DNA of 64,000 bases. Origin: Alcaligenes pakistanensis (GTDB lineage: Bacteria > Pseudomonadota > Gammaproteobacteria > Burkholderiales > Burkholderiaceae_B). Below are positions 1-8,839 of this stretch, one piece after another; the stretch's first letter is position 1; every line of letters begins with the position of its first letter. The DNA lies in the NCBI RefSeq assembly GCF_014652815.1, contig NZ_BMZN01000002.1, positions 338,340-402,339 on the forward strand. Reading direction: 5' to 3'. Position numbers and translations under genes: made by a program. The notes under the pieces are model-generated. The model was not told where the DNA came from. It ran no database searches and worked only from the letters and a program-made list of their open reading frames with translations.

Positions 1-1135
1 TGGTGGTGTAGGCCACCGTGGTTGCCGGTTCCAGAATGTTGGCCACGCGGCGCAGGGCGCAGCAAATGGCGTCTGCCGTGCTGGCCTCAGCCGTGCTATG
101 GTTCGCCTCCAGAATGGTGCGCCAGCTAGGATCGTTTTCGATTTCCTTGATGATGCTGTCCATAATGGCCACGGCTTCTAATGGAAATTCGCCCGAGGCC
201 GATTCGGCGGACAGCATGACGGCATCCGCACCTGAGTAGATTGCCGTTGCCACGTCCGATGCTTCGGCGCGTGTAGGAACTGGCGAGGTAATCATGGATT
301 CCAGCATCTGTGTAGCTACAACTACCGGGCGGCCCGCTGCACGAGCGGTACGCACGATCTGACGTTGCAGCACAGGAACCCGCTGGGGTGGGACTTCCAC
401 GCCCAGGTCGCCACGGGCGACCATCACGCCGTCACACAGCTGGACGATTTCTTCCAGGTGCTCCAGCGCTTGCGGTTTTTCCAGCTTGGCCATGATCCAG
501 GCTTTGTCGCCAATCAGTTCGCGGGCTTCGCGGATATCGTCGGGACGCTGTACAAACGACAGGGCGACCCAGTCCACACCCAGCTCCAGACCGAACTTCA
601 GATCAATCAGATCCTTTTCGGTCAGGGGCGAGATAGGCAGCACCACACCGGGCACGTTCACACCCTTGCGATCGGACAAGGGGCCACCGACCATAATCGT
701 GGTTTCGGCAAAATCAGGGCCAAAGCTGTCTACACGCAGGCGCAGTTTGCCGTCGTCCAGCAGTAGGGCCGTGCCGTTTTCCAGGGCTGCAAAAATCTCG
801 GGGTGGGGCAGGTAGGCCCGCTGGCTGGTCCCTTCAGCAGGGTCCAGATCCAGGCGGAATTTCTGGCCGGTTTCCAGTGTCACACGGCCGTCTTTCATCT
901 TACCCACGCGCAGCTTGGGGCCTTGCAAGTCCATCAAGATGCCTATGCTGCGCCCCGTCTCTTCTTCAATCTGACGAATGGTGTGATAGCGCGCGGCGTG
1001 GTCCTCGTGTGTGCCGTGGCTGAAGTTCAGGCGGAATACATCAGCTCCGGCCTCGAACAGTTCACGTATGCGTTCTGGCGTGGAGCTGGCAGGACCCAGC
1101 GTGGCCAGAATGCGGGAATGACGTTGACGTTTCAT
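1..1135 (-). CDS. pyk: Pyruvate kinase, C-terminus cut off by window start
   Basis: Cytoplasmic glycolytic enzyme converting phosphoenolpyruvate and ADP to pyruvate and ATP. The minus-strand frame opens with MKRQRHSRILATLGPAS and runs about 378 codons to the window edge, so roughly the last 100 residues of a usual 470-480 residue protein are missing. Visible hallmarks are the N-terminal substrate segment VFRLNFSHG, the catalytic-loop region KLEKPQA, the metal and substrate motif MVARGDLGVEVP and the segment TQMLESM. It lies just downstream of a glycerate kinase and a GlcG-like gene on the same strand. It may therefore serve glycerate use rather than being the only glycolytic isozyme; that is inferred from context. 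Confidence 0.95.
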   Translation of the reverse strand, partial: MKRQRHSRILATLGPASSTPERIRELFEAGADVFRLNFSHGTHEDHAARYHTIRQIEEETGRSIGILMDLQGPKLRVGKMKDGRVTLETGQKFRLDLDPAEGTSQRAYLPHPEIFAALENGTALLLDDGKLRLRVDSFGPDFAETTIMVGGPLSDRKGVNVPGVVLPISPLTEKDLIDLKFGLELGVDWVALSFVQRPDDIREARELIGDKAWIMAKLEKPQALEHLEEIVQLCDGVMVARGDLGVEVPPQRVPVLQRQIVRTARAAGRPVVVATQMLESMITSPVPTRAEASDVATAIYSGADAVMLSAESASGEFPLEAVAIMDSIIKEIENDPSWRTILEANHSTAEASTADAICCALRRVANILEPATTVAYTT

Positions 1136-1163
1136 GAATTGTTGTCCTTTGGGGATCGAGAGC

Positions 1164-1562
1164 TCATAGAGCAGCGATACCGGCGCGGGCGATCTGAGCA
1201 TCTTCCGGTGCTTTCACGCCGGACACGCCGACAGCACCAATGACTAGACCGTCCACCAAAATCGGTTCGCCGCCTTCCAGTGGCGTGATGGGCATGGACA
1301 GAGCGGCAAAGCGACCGTTGTTCACCATGTCTTCAAATACCTTGCTGGGCTTGCCACCGCTGAGCACGCAGGTACGCGCTTTCTCGGGAGCAACCGTGGC
1401 GCTCATCATAGGGGCGCCATCCATACGCTGCATCCAAAGTGCGTGACCGCCTGCATCGCAAATAGCGATGGTGACAGCCCAGTTGTTCTTCAGCGCTTCT
1501 TGTTCGGCAGCGGCGGCAATTTTTTTGACATCGTTCAGGGTCAGTACTTTCGTGTCTCTCAT
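1164..1562 (-). CDS. GlcG/HbpS-like (DUF336) small protein
   Basis: A 132-residue protein of the GlcG/HbpS family, small alpha/beta proteins often found beside glycolate, glycerate or diol genes. Some members bind haem or cobalamin, but no reaction is established for most. Family features seen are the start TLNDVKKIAAAAEQEA, a central ICDAGGHALWMQRMDGAP and a glycine-rich C-terminal segment GAVGVSGVKAPEDAQIA. I chose ATG 1562 because AGGA lies six bases ahead of it; ATG 1568 is in frame but abuts that site, and longer starts run into ttuD. It sits between ttuD and pyk on the same strand with short gaps, so it is probably co-transcribed. Confidence 0.85.
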   Translation of the reverse strand: MRDTKVLTLNDVKKIAAAAEQEALKNNWAVTIAICDAGGHALWMQRMDGAPMMSATVAPEKARTCVLSGGKPSKVFEDMVNNGRFAALSMPITPLEGGEPILVDGLVIGAVGVSGVKAPEDAQIARAGIAAL

Positions 1563-1584
1563 GTCCATTCCTTTATGAAAAGCG

Positions 1585-2862
1585 TTAATCGCTAGGGGGT
1601 AAAACCAGAATTGCACGGAAATCGTTGACATTGGTCAGGGTTGGGCCCGTAACCAAGGCATCGTCCAGGGCTTCAAAGAAGCCATGACCATCATTATTGT
1701 CCAGACTGTCCCTTGGGCGTATACCTTGTTGCCAAGCTCGCTCCAAAGTATCGGGACTGCAGAAGGCTCCAGCAATTTCCTCCTGGCCATCAACGCCGTC
1801 TGTATCGCCTGCCAAACCGTAGATACCGGGGGCTCCATTCAAGGCAATGGCGGTGGATAGCAGAAACTCCACATTGCGACCGCCACGGCCTTGGCCGCGC
1901 AAGGTCACGGTGGTTTCACCACCTGACAGCAGCACGCAGGGTGCCTGGGCAGGTTGCTCGTGTTGGGACACGCTCAGTGCAATACCGGCCATGACTTTAC
2001 CCACATCGCGGGCTTCGCCTTCGATACTGTCACCCAGTAATACCGGGCGCACACCGCACGATTCTGCTACGCGGGCTGCTGCCAGCAAAGCCAGTTGCGG
2101 AGTGGCGACCAGATGGGTAGTGACATGAGCCAGGCGTGAGTCGTCCGGCTTGATGGTTTCACCGTCGCCGCTTTCCAGCAGGGCACGGGCTGCGGCAGGA
2201 ATCTCGATGCCATAGCGGGCAATGATTTCCAGCGCTTGCTCGCACGTGGTGGGATCTGCCACCGTAGGGCCAGAAGCGATGTCCATGGGCTTGTCGCCGG
2301 GGACATCGGAAATAAGCAGGTTCAGAACACGGGCAGGGGCGCAGGCCGCTGCCAGACGCCCACCTTTGATGGCGGATAGGTGACGGCGCACGGTATTCAT
2401 CTCGCCAATCGAAGCGCCCGATTTCAGCAGCGCTTTATTGATGGCTTGCTTGTCGGCCAGGGTAACGCCCTCTGCCGCCAGGGGCAGCAGGGACGAGCCA
2501 CCGCCGGAAATCAGACAGATCACCAGATCATCTTCGTTCAGATCGCTGACCGTGCGCAAAATCTCGCGGGCCGCGTCTTCACCGGCCTGATCGGGAACGG
2601 GGTGGGAGGCTTCCAGAATCTTGATGTGGTCGCAGGGCACGCCGTAGCCATAACGGGTAACCACTACACCACTGATGGGGCCTTTGTCCCAGTGACGCTC
2701 CAGCGCCTGGGCCATTGCCGCCGATGCCTTGCCGGCACCGATTACAATCGTGCGCCCTTTTGGGGCCTCGGGCAGATAAGGGGGGATGCAATGTTCAGGT
2801 TGAGCCGCGTTGACGGCAGCTTGAAACATTTTGCTGAGTAAGTCTTGTGGCTCGATCTTCAT
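1585..2862 (-). CDS. ttuD: Glycerate 2-kinase, TtuD/MOFRL family
   Basis: A 425-residue protein of the MOFRL (DUF4147) family, which phosphorylates D-glycerate to 2-phosphoglycerate. Older records call it hydroxypyruvate reductase. Seen are the N-terminal glycine-rich segment VIGAGKASAAMAQALE, the central CLISGGGSSLLPLP-like loop (here ISGGGSSLLPLAAEG), and the C-terminal MOFRL part with LLSGGETTVTLRGQGRGG, AGDTDGVDG and a final VNDFRAILV. Length is normal. It follows the gcl-hyi-garR genes on the same strand after a 308-base gap with a stem-loop, and precedes the GlcG-like gene and pyk. It is therefore the likely exit from tartronate semialdehyde metabolism into lower glycolysis. Confidence 0.93.
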   Translation of the reverse strand: MKIEPQDLLSKMFQAAVNAAQPEHCIPPYLPEAPKGRTIVIGAGKASAAMAQALERHWDKGPISGVVVTRYGYGVPCDHIKILEASHPVPDQAGEDAAREILRTVSDLNEDDLVICLISGGGSSLLPLAAEGVTLADKQAINKALLKSGASIGEMNTVRRHLSAIKGGRLAAACAPARVLNLLISDVPGDKPMDIASGPTVADPTTCEQALEIIARYGIEIPAAARALLESGDGETIKPDDSRLAHVTTHLVATPQLALLAAARVAESCGVRPVLLGDSIEGEARDVGKVMAGIALSVSQHEQPAQAPCVLLSGGETTVTLRGQGRGGRNVEFLLSTAIALNGAPGIYGLAGDTDGVDGQEEIAGAFCSPDTLERAWQQGIRPRDSLDNNDGHGFFEALDDALVTGPTLTNVNDFRAILVLPPSD

Positions 2863-3170
2863 GGGTCAATCCTAAGGCAGAGTGATGGCGGCGTGGGACA
2901 TCTCACTGCGCAATATGGATGCCGCTGCATCGGTGCAGGGCATCTTTGGGCACGAACTAGAATACGCGCAAAGACTGGGTCAGGCCCAGCATACAGCGCT
3001 TAAAAAGGCTCCCATGCTACCCCTTTGGCTTGCTGCCCCGAGGAGCTTCGCGCCTTGGAGTGGCCCGGCGGTAAAGAAAGCGGGCTGTAGCCCGCTTGCA
3101 AAATGTACCGACAAGGCCGGCTTGGTCCAGGAGTCAAGCCAGCGCGGACGGGAACCTTCTTGAGCCGATC
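2863..3170. other. Intergenic gap with two stem-loops between garR and ttuD
   Basis: A 308-base non-coding stretch. The most regular structure is at 2918-2944, where GATGCC and GGCATC flank CTGCA-TCGG-TGCAG, giving an 11-pair stem with one bulged base and a four-base loop. It lies in the probable leader or promoter region of ttuD. A second stem-loop at 3078-3097 is listed separately. No convincing open frame or strong -35/-10 pair was seen; any ttuD promoter must lie here if the upstream stem-loop ends transcription. Confidence 0.5.
3078..3097 (-). terminator. Possible terminator after garR
   Basis: The perfect repeat AAGCGGGCT / AGCCCGCTT (GC-rich stem, tiny loop) lies about 75 bases downstream of the garR stop. 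Read on the minus strand the stem is followed by TTTCTTTACC, a weak U-rich tract, so it may terminate only part of the transcripts before ttuD. Confidence 0.5.
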
Positions 3171-4055
3171 TTACTGACCAATCTCGTAGTTGGCCATGAT
3201 CTCCAGCGCACGAACCATAGCCGAATGATCCTGCCCTGCGCCACCGTGAGCGGCGCAGGTATTGAACAGTTCCTGTGCCGTTGCGGTGTTGGGCAGAGCC
3301 ACGCCCAGTTGACGCGCGGTGGTCAGGGCCAGGTTCAAGTCTTTCTGGTGCAGTTCGATGCGGAAGCCTGGATCAAAAGTACGTTTGACCATACGCTCGC
3401 CGTGAACTTCCAGAATGCGCGAGTTTGCAAAACCGCCCATCAGTGCTTCACGGACCTTGCCTGCATCAGCCCCCGCCTTAGAAGCCAGCAGCAGCGCTTC
3501 ACCCACGGCTTCAATGGTCAAGGCCACAATGATCTGGTTAGCTACTTTGGTGATTTGACCGTCACCGTAAGCGCCGACCAGAGTGATGTTCTTGCCCATC
3601 AGTTCAAACAAAGGCTTGACCGTGTCGAAGGCTTCTTGCTTGCCGCCCACCATGATGGTCAGCGAGCCTGCCTTGGCACCGACTTCGCCGCCGGATACTG
3701 GAGCGTCCAGGTACTCACAACCCAGTTTGACGATGCGCTCGGCAAAGCCTTTGGTGGCAACAGGCGAGATGGAACTCATGTCCACCACGATCTTGCCAGC
3801 GCTCAGGCCAGCAGCAACACCGTCTTCGCCAAACAGTGCGTCTTCCACGTGAGGGGTATCAGGCACCATCGTGATGATGATGTCAGCCTGACGGGTGACT
3901 TCGGTGCCGTTGGCGCAAACGGTTGCACCTGCTTCTTTCACGCTTTTGGGGAAATCGCCACGGGTGTAGGCAAACAACTCATGACCACCCTTGATCAGGT
4001 TGACGGCCATGGGTGCGCCCATGATGCCCAAACCAATAAAACCGATTTTAGCCAT
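3171..4055 (-). CDS. garR: 2-hydroxy-3-oxopropionate (tartronate semialdehyde) reductase
   Basis: A 294-residue NAD(P)H-dependent reductase of the beta-hydroxyacid dehydrogenase family that reduces tartronate semialdehyde to D-glycerate in the cytoplasm. The Rossmann motif GFIGLGIMGAPMAVNL is at the N-terminus. The substrate motif DAPVSGGEVGAKAGSL lies near residue 120, and the catalytic lysine segment GDGQITKVANQI near residue 170. Length and ends match the family. A strong ribosome site (TAGGAG) precedes ATG 4055. It is the third gene of a minus-strand gcl-hyi-garR run, whose neighbours fix the substrate better than the family alone, since close relatives act on 3-hydroxyisobutyrate. Confidence 0.93.
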   Translation of the reverse strand: MAKIGFIGLGIMGAPMAVNLIKGGHELFAYTRGDFPKSVKEAGATVCANGTEVTRQADIIITMVPDTPHVEDALFGEDGVAAGLSAGKIVVDMSSISPVATKGFAERIVKLGCEYLDAPVSGGEVGAKAGSLTIMVGGKQEAFDTVKPLFELMGKNITLVGAYGDGQITKVANQIIVALTIEAVGEALLLASKAGADAGKVREALMGGFANSRILEVHGERMVKRTFDPGFRIELHQKDLNLALTTARQLGVALPNTATAQELFNTCAAHGGAGQDHSAMVRALEIMANYEIGQ

Positions 4056-4094
4056 TGTGTAATCTCCTAGTAATTATGTACAGATGTCCGACGA

Positions 4095-4883
4095 TCAGGC
4101 GGTGACTTCAGTCAGCTCAGTCATCCAGCCCAGGCCGTCCTTGGTGGCGCCAGCGGGTTTGTACTCGCCGCCGATCCAGCCCTGGTAGCCAAGGCTGTCG
4201 ATGTACTTGAACAGCCACGCATAGTTGATCTCGCCCGTGCCGGGTTCGTTGCGGCCGGGGTTATCTGCGATCTGGATGTGTGCAATCTTGTCCAGGTGCT
4301 TTTTCATCGTGGCGGCCAGTTCGCCTTCCATGCGTTGGGCGTGGTAAACGTCGTACTGAATGAACAGATTGTCCGAACCCACGTCTTGCAACAGTGCCGC
4401 GGCCTGTTCGGTGCGGTTCAGGTAGAAACCTGGAATGTCGAAGGTATTGATGGGTTCAACCAGCAAACGCAGACCGGCATCCTTGAGCTTGGCCGCAGCA
4501 AACTGCAAGTTGCTGACCAAGGTTGCGTGTGCCGCATCACGGTCAGCGTCTTGGGCCAGCTTGCCGGCCAGGCAGTTGACTTGCTTGCAGCCCAGCGCGG
4601 TGGCGTATTCGATGGCACGGCCTACGCCGTCCTGGAATTCACCTACGCGCTCGGGCAGGATCGCAATGCCGCGTTCGCCGCCGTCCCAGTCACCCGCAGG
4701 CAGGTTGTGCAAAACCTGGGTCAGGCCGTGCTGTTGCAGTTTGTCGGCCAGCTGCTGTTTGTCGTAGGCGTAGGGGAACAGGTATTCCACTCCCTTGAAC
4801 CCGGCGTCGGCCGCTGCCTGGAAGCGATCCAGGAAGTCGTGCTCGTTAAACAGCATGGTCAGGTTGGCGGCAAATTTTGGCAT
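4095..4883 (-). CDS. hyi: Hydroxypyruvate isomerase
   Basis: A 262-residue xylose-isomerase-like TIM-barrel protein that interconverts hydroxypyruvate and tartronate semialdehyde. It starts MPKFAANLTMLFNEHDFLDRF, close to known Hyi starts, and shows metal-site segments LLVEPINTFDIPGF (near residue 140), QYDVYHAQRMEGE, AHIQIADNPGRNEPGTGEI and WIGGEYKPAG near the end. Length is normal. It lies between gcl and garR with gaps of 28 and 39 bases, the standard arrangement, so one transcript is likely. Confidence 0.94.
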   Translation of the reverse strand: MPKFAANLTMLFNEHDFLDRFQAAADAGFKGVEYLFPYAYDKQQLADKLQQHGLTQVLHNLPAGDWDGGERGIAILPERVGEFQDGVGRAIEYATALGCKQVNCLAGKLAQDADRDAAHATLVSNLQFAAAKLKDAGLRLLVEPINTFDIPGFYLNRTEQAAALLQDVGSDNLFIQYDVYHAQRMEGELAATMKKHLDKIAHIQIADNPGRNEPGTGEINYAWLFKYIDSLGYQGWIGGEYKPAGATKDGLGWMTELTEVTA

Positions 4884-4911
4884 AGTGCTACTCCGTTTTT
4901 TAAATCAACAA

Positions 4912-6687
4912 TCAGTCCATCAGCGAGATGGCGGTGGGGGCGTCAATACCCGCCTCGGCCAGGGACTCGAATTCCGTCACATTGTGCAGTTCGGTGCCCA
5001 TGGCAATGTTGGTGACGCGCTCCAGGATCAGTTCGATCACAACCGGCACGCTGAACTCTTTCATCCATGCGCGAGCCTGTTCAATGGCGGCCTGGATGTC
5101 TTCAGGTTTGTGTACGCGGATGGCTTTGCAACCCAGACCTTCAACCACGGTGATGTGATCCACACCATAGCCTTCGGTCTCAGGGGCGTTAATGTTGTCA
5201 AAGGCCAGCTGTACACAATAGTCCATCTCAAAGCCCCGCTGTGCCTGACGGATCAGACCCAGGTAGGCGTTGTTGACCAGAATATGGATGTAAGGCAGTT
5301 TGAACTGGGCGCCGACGGCCAGCTCTTCAATCATGAACTGGAAGTCGTAGTCGCCCGAAATGGCCACCACTTCACGGCCTGGATCGGCAGCAACCACACC
5401 CAGCGCGGCTGGAATGGTCCAGCCCAACGGGCCTGCCTGACCGCAGTTGATCCAGTGACGTGGCTTGTACACGTGCAGGAACTGAGCGGCGGCAATCTGC
5501 GACAGACCAATGGTGCTGACGTAGGTGGTGGCGGGGCCAAAGGCGCGGTTCATTTCTTCGTATACGCGCTGGGGTTTCAAGGGCACGTTGTCGAAGTTGG
5601 TCTTGCGCTGCAAGGTGGCTTTGCGTTTCTGGCAGTCGGCGACCCAGGCTGCACGATCGTTCAGCTTGCCGGCGGCCTTGTATTCCTTGGCCACTTCAAT
5701 GAACAGTTTCAGTGCGGCACCTGCGTCCGAGGCGATACCCAGATCAGGGCCAAATACGCGGCCAATCTGTGTGGGTTCGATGTCCACATGCACGAACTTG
5801 CGGCCTTCGGTGTAAACGTCCACGGAACCGGTATGGCGGTTGGCCCAACGGTTACCGATGCCGAATACAAAGTCCGATGCCAGCAAAGTTTGGTTGCCAT
5901 AGCGGTGCGAGGTTTGCAGACCGACCATACCAGCCATCAGCGGGTGATCGTCCGGCACAGTGCCCCAGCCCATCAAGGTTGGAATCACGGGTACGTTCAC
6001 CAGTTCAGCAAATTCTTGCAACAGGCCAGCGGCGTCGGCGTTGATTACGCCACCTCCGGATACGATCAGTGGACGCTCGGAGGCGTTCAGCAGTTCGATA
6101 GCTTTTTCAGCCTGGGCGCGGGTGGCGATAGGCTTGTAGGCTTCCAGCGGCGAATAGGTGTCTAGATCGAATTCGATTTCAGCCATCTGCACGTCGATAG
6201 GCATATCGATCAGCACAGGACCTGGGCGGCCGGAGCGCATGATGTGGAATGCTTGCTGGAACACGCGTGGGATCAGGTCTGGCTCGCGCACGGTCACGGC
6301 CCACTTGGTCACAGGTTTGGCAATGGATTCAATATCCACCGCCTGGAAGTCTTCCTTGTACAGGCGCGAGCGGGGAGCCTGGCCAGTAATGCACAAGATT
6401 GGGATCGAGTCAGCCGATGCGGAGTACAGGCCGGTGATCATGTCTGTACCGGCAGGGCCGGATGTACCAATACACACGCCGATATTGCCGGGGTTGGCAC
6501 GTGTGAAACCTTCAGCCATGTGGGAAGCGCCTTCCACGTGGCGGGCAAGAATGTGCTCAAAGCCACCTTCTTTACGCATTGCAGAGTAGAAGGGGTTGAT
6601 GGCGGCGCCGGGCACGCCAAATACGGTGCTCACGCCTTCTTTACGTAAAATTGCGGCGGCGGCGTCCACTGCTCTCATTCGAGCCAT
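4912..6687 (-). CDS. gcl: Glyoxylate carboligase (tartronate-semialdehyde synthase)
   Basis: A 591-residue thiamine-diphosphate enzyme that condenses two glyoxylates to tartronate semialdehyde and CO2. It has the usual three domains: pyrimidine-binding N-terminus, central Rossmann-like domain, and PP domain with the motif [17 protein letters not shown] and [11 protein letters not shown] near residues 440-480. The diagnostic point is residue 51: the segment [13 protein letters not shown] carries valine where other family members carry the catalytic glutamate, a known hallmark of glyoxylate carboligase. AGGAG lies six bases before ATG 6687. It is first in the gcl-hyi-garR run and diverges from a LysR gene. 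Confidence 0.97.
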   Translation of the reverse strand: MARMRAVDAAAAILRKEGVSTVFGVPGAAINPFYSAMRKEGGFEHILARHVEGASHMAEGFTRANPGNIGVCIGTSGPAGTDMITGLYSASADSIPILCITGQAPRSRLYKEDFQAVDIESIAKPVTKWAVTVREPDLIPRVFQQAFHIMRSGRPGPVLIDMPIDVQMAEIEFDLDTYSPLEAYKPIATRAQAEKAIELLNASERPLIVSGGGVINADAAGLLQEFAELVNVPVIPTLMGWGTVPDDHPLMAGMVGLQTSHRYGNQTLLASDFVFGIGNRWANRHTGSVDVYTEGRKFVHVDIEPTQIGRVFGPDLGIASDAGAALKLFIEVAKEYKAAGKLNDRAAWVADCQKRKATLQRKTNFDNVPLKPQRVYEEMNRAFGPATTYVSTIGLSQIAAAQFLHVYKPRHWINCGQAGPLGWTIPAALGVVAADPGREVVAISGDYDFQFMIEELAVGAQFKLPYIHILVNNAYLGLIRQAQRGFEMDYCVQLAFDNINAPETEGYGVDHITVVEGLGCKAIRVHKPEDIQAAIEQARAWMKEFSVPVVIELILERVTNIAMGTELHNVTEFESLAEAGIDAPTAISLMD

Positions 6688-6797
6688 TGATATCTCCTAG
6701 ATCATCGTTTGACGAAATTCACACCTCGATAATAAGGAGTGATGGACGGCCCTAGAAATGGTGGTACGATTGTTTCTATCGATACTTGGAGTATTGA
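6688..6797. promoter_or_regulatory. Divergent gcl / lysR control region
   Basis: The 110 bases between gcl (minus) and the LysR gene (plus) must hold both promoters. AT-rich partly symmetrical segments are visible, for example ATTCACACCTCGATAATAAG and the imperfect pair GTACGAT ... ATCGATAC at about 6765-6784. LysR sites are usually loose T-N11-A dyads, so the exact operator cannot be fixed by eye. That the adjacent regulator controls gcl is inferred from the arrangement. Confidence 0.55.
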
Positions 6798-7715
6798 ATG
6801 AGCCGTTATACCGAAATTAGAAGCTTTGCGCTGGTCGCTGAAAAAGGCAGTTTTGCGGCTGCTTCCGTGGTCGAAGGTGTCACCCCCGTCGTTATGGGTC
6901 GCCGCCTGGATGCGTTGGAGCAGCGTCTGGGTGTGCGTTTGATGCACCGGTCCACGCGCGGGCTGACCCTGACTGATCTGGGTGAGCAGTTTCTGGAGCA
7001 GTGCAAACAAATTCTGAAGGACTTTGAGGAGGCGGAAGCCAGTATCAGCGCACAGCGTAAAGTGGTGCGTGGGCACTTGGTGGTTTCTGCTCCGGCAGCC
7101 TTCGGCCGTCGTCATGTGGCCCCGCACGCCCTGGCCTTCAAGAAGCGTTACCCCGAATTGAAGCTGTCCTTTAACTTCACGGACAGTGTGGTCGATCTGG
7201 TGCGCGAAGGCTATGACATGGCCTTGCGTATTGGCGAGGTGACCGACCCCAACTATGTGGCGGTACGCCTGTACCCGAACCGACGTGTAGTCTGTGGCAC
7301 GCCAGAGTATTTTGAGCGTCATGGTGTGCCACGTGTGCCCGAGGATCTGGCTCGTCACAATTGCTTGGCCTTCAATCTGCAAGGTGGGCAGCAGCGTGGC
7401 TGGACCTTCCTGCGTGATGGTCGTCCTTTGGCGGTGCGGGTGGATGGTGATCTGGATTGCAACGATGGTGAATTGCTCTTCAACTGGGTAAAGCAAGGTT
7501 GGGGCATAGGCTGGCGTTCCACCTGGGAGATTCAGCCTGAACTCAAGCGCGGTGAGCTGGTGACGGTGCTGAACGAGTTTGAAATTCCCAGCTATGACAT
7601 TCAGGCGGTGTACCAGCAGCAGCGCTATTTGCCTGCAAAAGTACGACGCTTTATTGACTATTTGCGAGCCATCTACAACACGCCCGGCTACTGGGATGGT
7701 GAGGTGCAGTTCTAG
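6798..7715 (+). CDS. LysR-family regulator next to gcl
   Basis: A 305-residue LysR-type DNA-binding regulator. The N-terminal winged helix-turn-helix (about residues 5-65) reads FALVAEKGSFAAASVVEGV then GRRLDALEQRLGVRLMHRST. The rest is a periplasmic-binding-protein-like effector domain, from about residue 90 (RGHLVVSAPAAFGRRHVAP). GGAG lies six bases before ATG 6798. It diverges from gcl, the usual position for a LysR activator or repressor of that operon. The effector is unknown; a glyoxylate-pathway metabolite would be the first guess. Confidence 0.9.
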   Translation: MSRYTEIRSFALVAEKGSFAAASVVEGVTPVVMGRRLDALEQRLGVRLMHRSTRGLTLTDLGEQFLEQCKQILKDFEEAEASISAQRKVVRGHLVVSAPAAFGRRHVAPHALAFKKRYPELKLSFNFTDSVVDLVREGYDMALRIGEVTDPNYVAVRLYPNRRVVCGTPEYFERHGVPRVPEDLARHNCLAFNLQGGQQRGWTFLRDGRPLAVRVDGDLDCNDGELLFNWVKQGWGIGWRSTWEIQPELKRGELVTVLNEFEIPSYDIQAVYQQQRYLPAKVRRFIDYLRAIYNTPGYWDGEVQF

Positions 7716-7721
7716 TAGTCC

Positions 7722-7753
7722 AAAAAAAACCGCTTCTCGAAGCGGTTTTTTTT
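7722..7753. terminator. Bidirectional terminator between lysR and tsx-like gene
   Basis: A run of eight A, the stem CCGCTT-CTCG-AAGCGG and a run of eight or more T form a textbook hairpin usable on both strands, placed seven bases after the LysR stop and before the convergent channel gene. Confidence 0.95.
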
Positions 7754-7764
7754 TGGCATGGCAT

Positions 7765-8640
7765 TTAGAAGTGCCATTCCACCTGCACAGTAGGTGCGCT
7801 GGTTTTGATACCGGGTTTCACGCGGCCATCCGCCATGTAGCGATTGCCGAATTTGTTGTACCAGTACTCGTAGCCAATCCCCACCCACAGGGTGTTCTTC
7901 TTGTCGAAGGCTACTTTACCAACGTCCGCCATCAAGGAGGTGCGTACCAGCACTTCAGACTTGGTGCTGATGCCGGCGTAGTCGTCACCCTTGGGGCCCG
8001 CGTAGTTGGCAAAGCCCTGGAACTTCAGAGGGACTGAGCCCACATCGAAGGGCAGGTTCCAGTTCAGGCTGGCCAGGAACTGGGTGTGAAAGGAGCTGCG
8101 GCTATTCGGACACGCTGGGGCGCCCAGACCGCAATGGTTCCATTCCTTACCCACCATCAAGCTCAGGTCCACAAAGCCTCGGGGTACATCGAATTTGAAG
8201 GTCGGGCCCAGCACCAGCAGGCGTTTACGCGGGGCAAAGGCGGTGTTCTTGGTATTCAGGTCAAAACCCGCGGTAACGGCCACATCCTTGATCGGGCCAA
8301 AGCTGATGTCTTTGTCAAAGACCTTGCCCATGGAGAGCTGATGGCGGTAGGTCGCGTAGAACTCGGTGGCGCCATTGCTGCCGTTGCCATTGGAGGGGTC
8401 GTAGCGGTCAGACTGCAGAATATCCAGGTTGAAGAAGTTCTGCCCCAGGCTGTAGCCGTTAACGTGCGTCAGGCTCAGGATGTGCTTCTGGATCGTCCGA
8501 TCATTCATGGGCTCGGTGTATTGCGTGCTGAAACGATAGCCTAGAAAGGTGTCGCTCCAGTCTGCCGCCAGGGCCGGGGTGGACAGGATAGGGGCAGCCA
8601 GCAGGGCACATGCCCAGCGTGCAGGGTGTAGGTGTTTCAT
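7765..8640 (-). CDS. Tsx/OmpK-like outer membrane nucleoside channel
   Basis: A 291-residue protein with a Sec signal peptide (cleavage after STPALA, about residue 25) and alternating beta strands typical of a 12-stranded outer-membrane barrel, ending in VQVEWHF with the C-terminal phenylalanine used for barrel insertion. Its start ADWSDTFLGYRFSTQY and inner segment YATYRHQ fit the Tsx/OmpK nucleoside-specific channel family. It lies beside an NCS2 nucleobase permease and between two ureide/glyoxylate gene groups, so a role in purine or nucleoside entry through the outer membrane is likely but inferred. Confidence 0.85.
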   Translation of the reverse strand: MKHLHPARWACALLAAPILSTPALAADWSDTFLGYRFSTQYTEPMNDRTIQKHILSLTHVNGYSLGQNFFNLDILQSDRYDPSNGNGSNGATEFYATYRHQLSMGKVFDKDISFGPIKDVAVTAGFDLNTKNTAFAPRKRLLVLGPTFKFDVPRGFVDLSLMVGKEWNHCGLGAPACPNSRSSFHTQFLASLNWNLPFDVGSVPLKFQGFANYAGPKGDDYAGISTKSEVLVRTSLMADVGKVAFDKKNTLWVGIGYEYWYNKFGNRYMADGRVKPGIKTSAPTVQVEWHF

Positions 8641-8788
8641 AGTGTCTCCTCTTTGTTTGAGCGCAAACAGGTCCTTGGGATCTGATGTCCCTTATGGCCT
8701 GCGGCTTTGGTTTTCTTTGTGTGGGTGTTACTGGCCTTACTTAGATTAATTATGGACAGTCGATACTTTTACATGGGTACTGCAGAAA

Positions 8789-8830
8789 TTTGAATCGCCG
8801 CCCTGTTTCAAGCTCGGGCGGCGATTCAAA
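8789..8830 (-). terminator. Terminator after NCS2 permease
   Basis: A perfect 15-base inverted repeat, TTTGAATCGCCGCCC and GGGCGGCGATTCAAA, with a 12-base loop starts nine bases after the permease stop. The T tract on the minus side is short, but stem strength and position make it the operon end. Confidence 0.85.
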
Positions 8831-8839
8831 AAGGGGGAC

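Noticed and set aside
4795-6165. 456-codon frame antisense to gcl
   Set aside because: It mirrors the gcl codons, has no recognisable domain or ribosome site, and gcl is certain. Long antisense frames are common in GC-rich genes with strong third-position bias.
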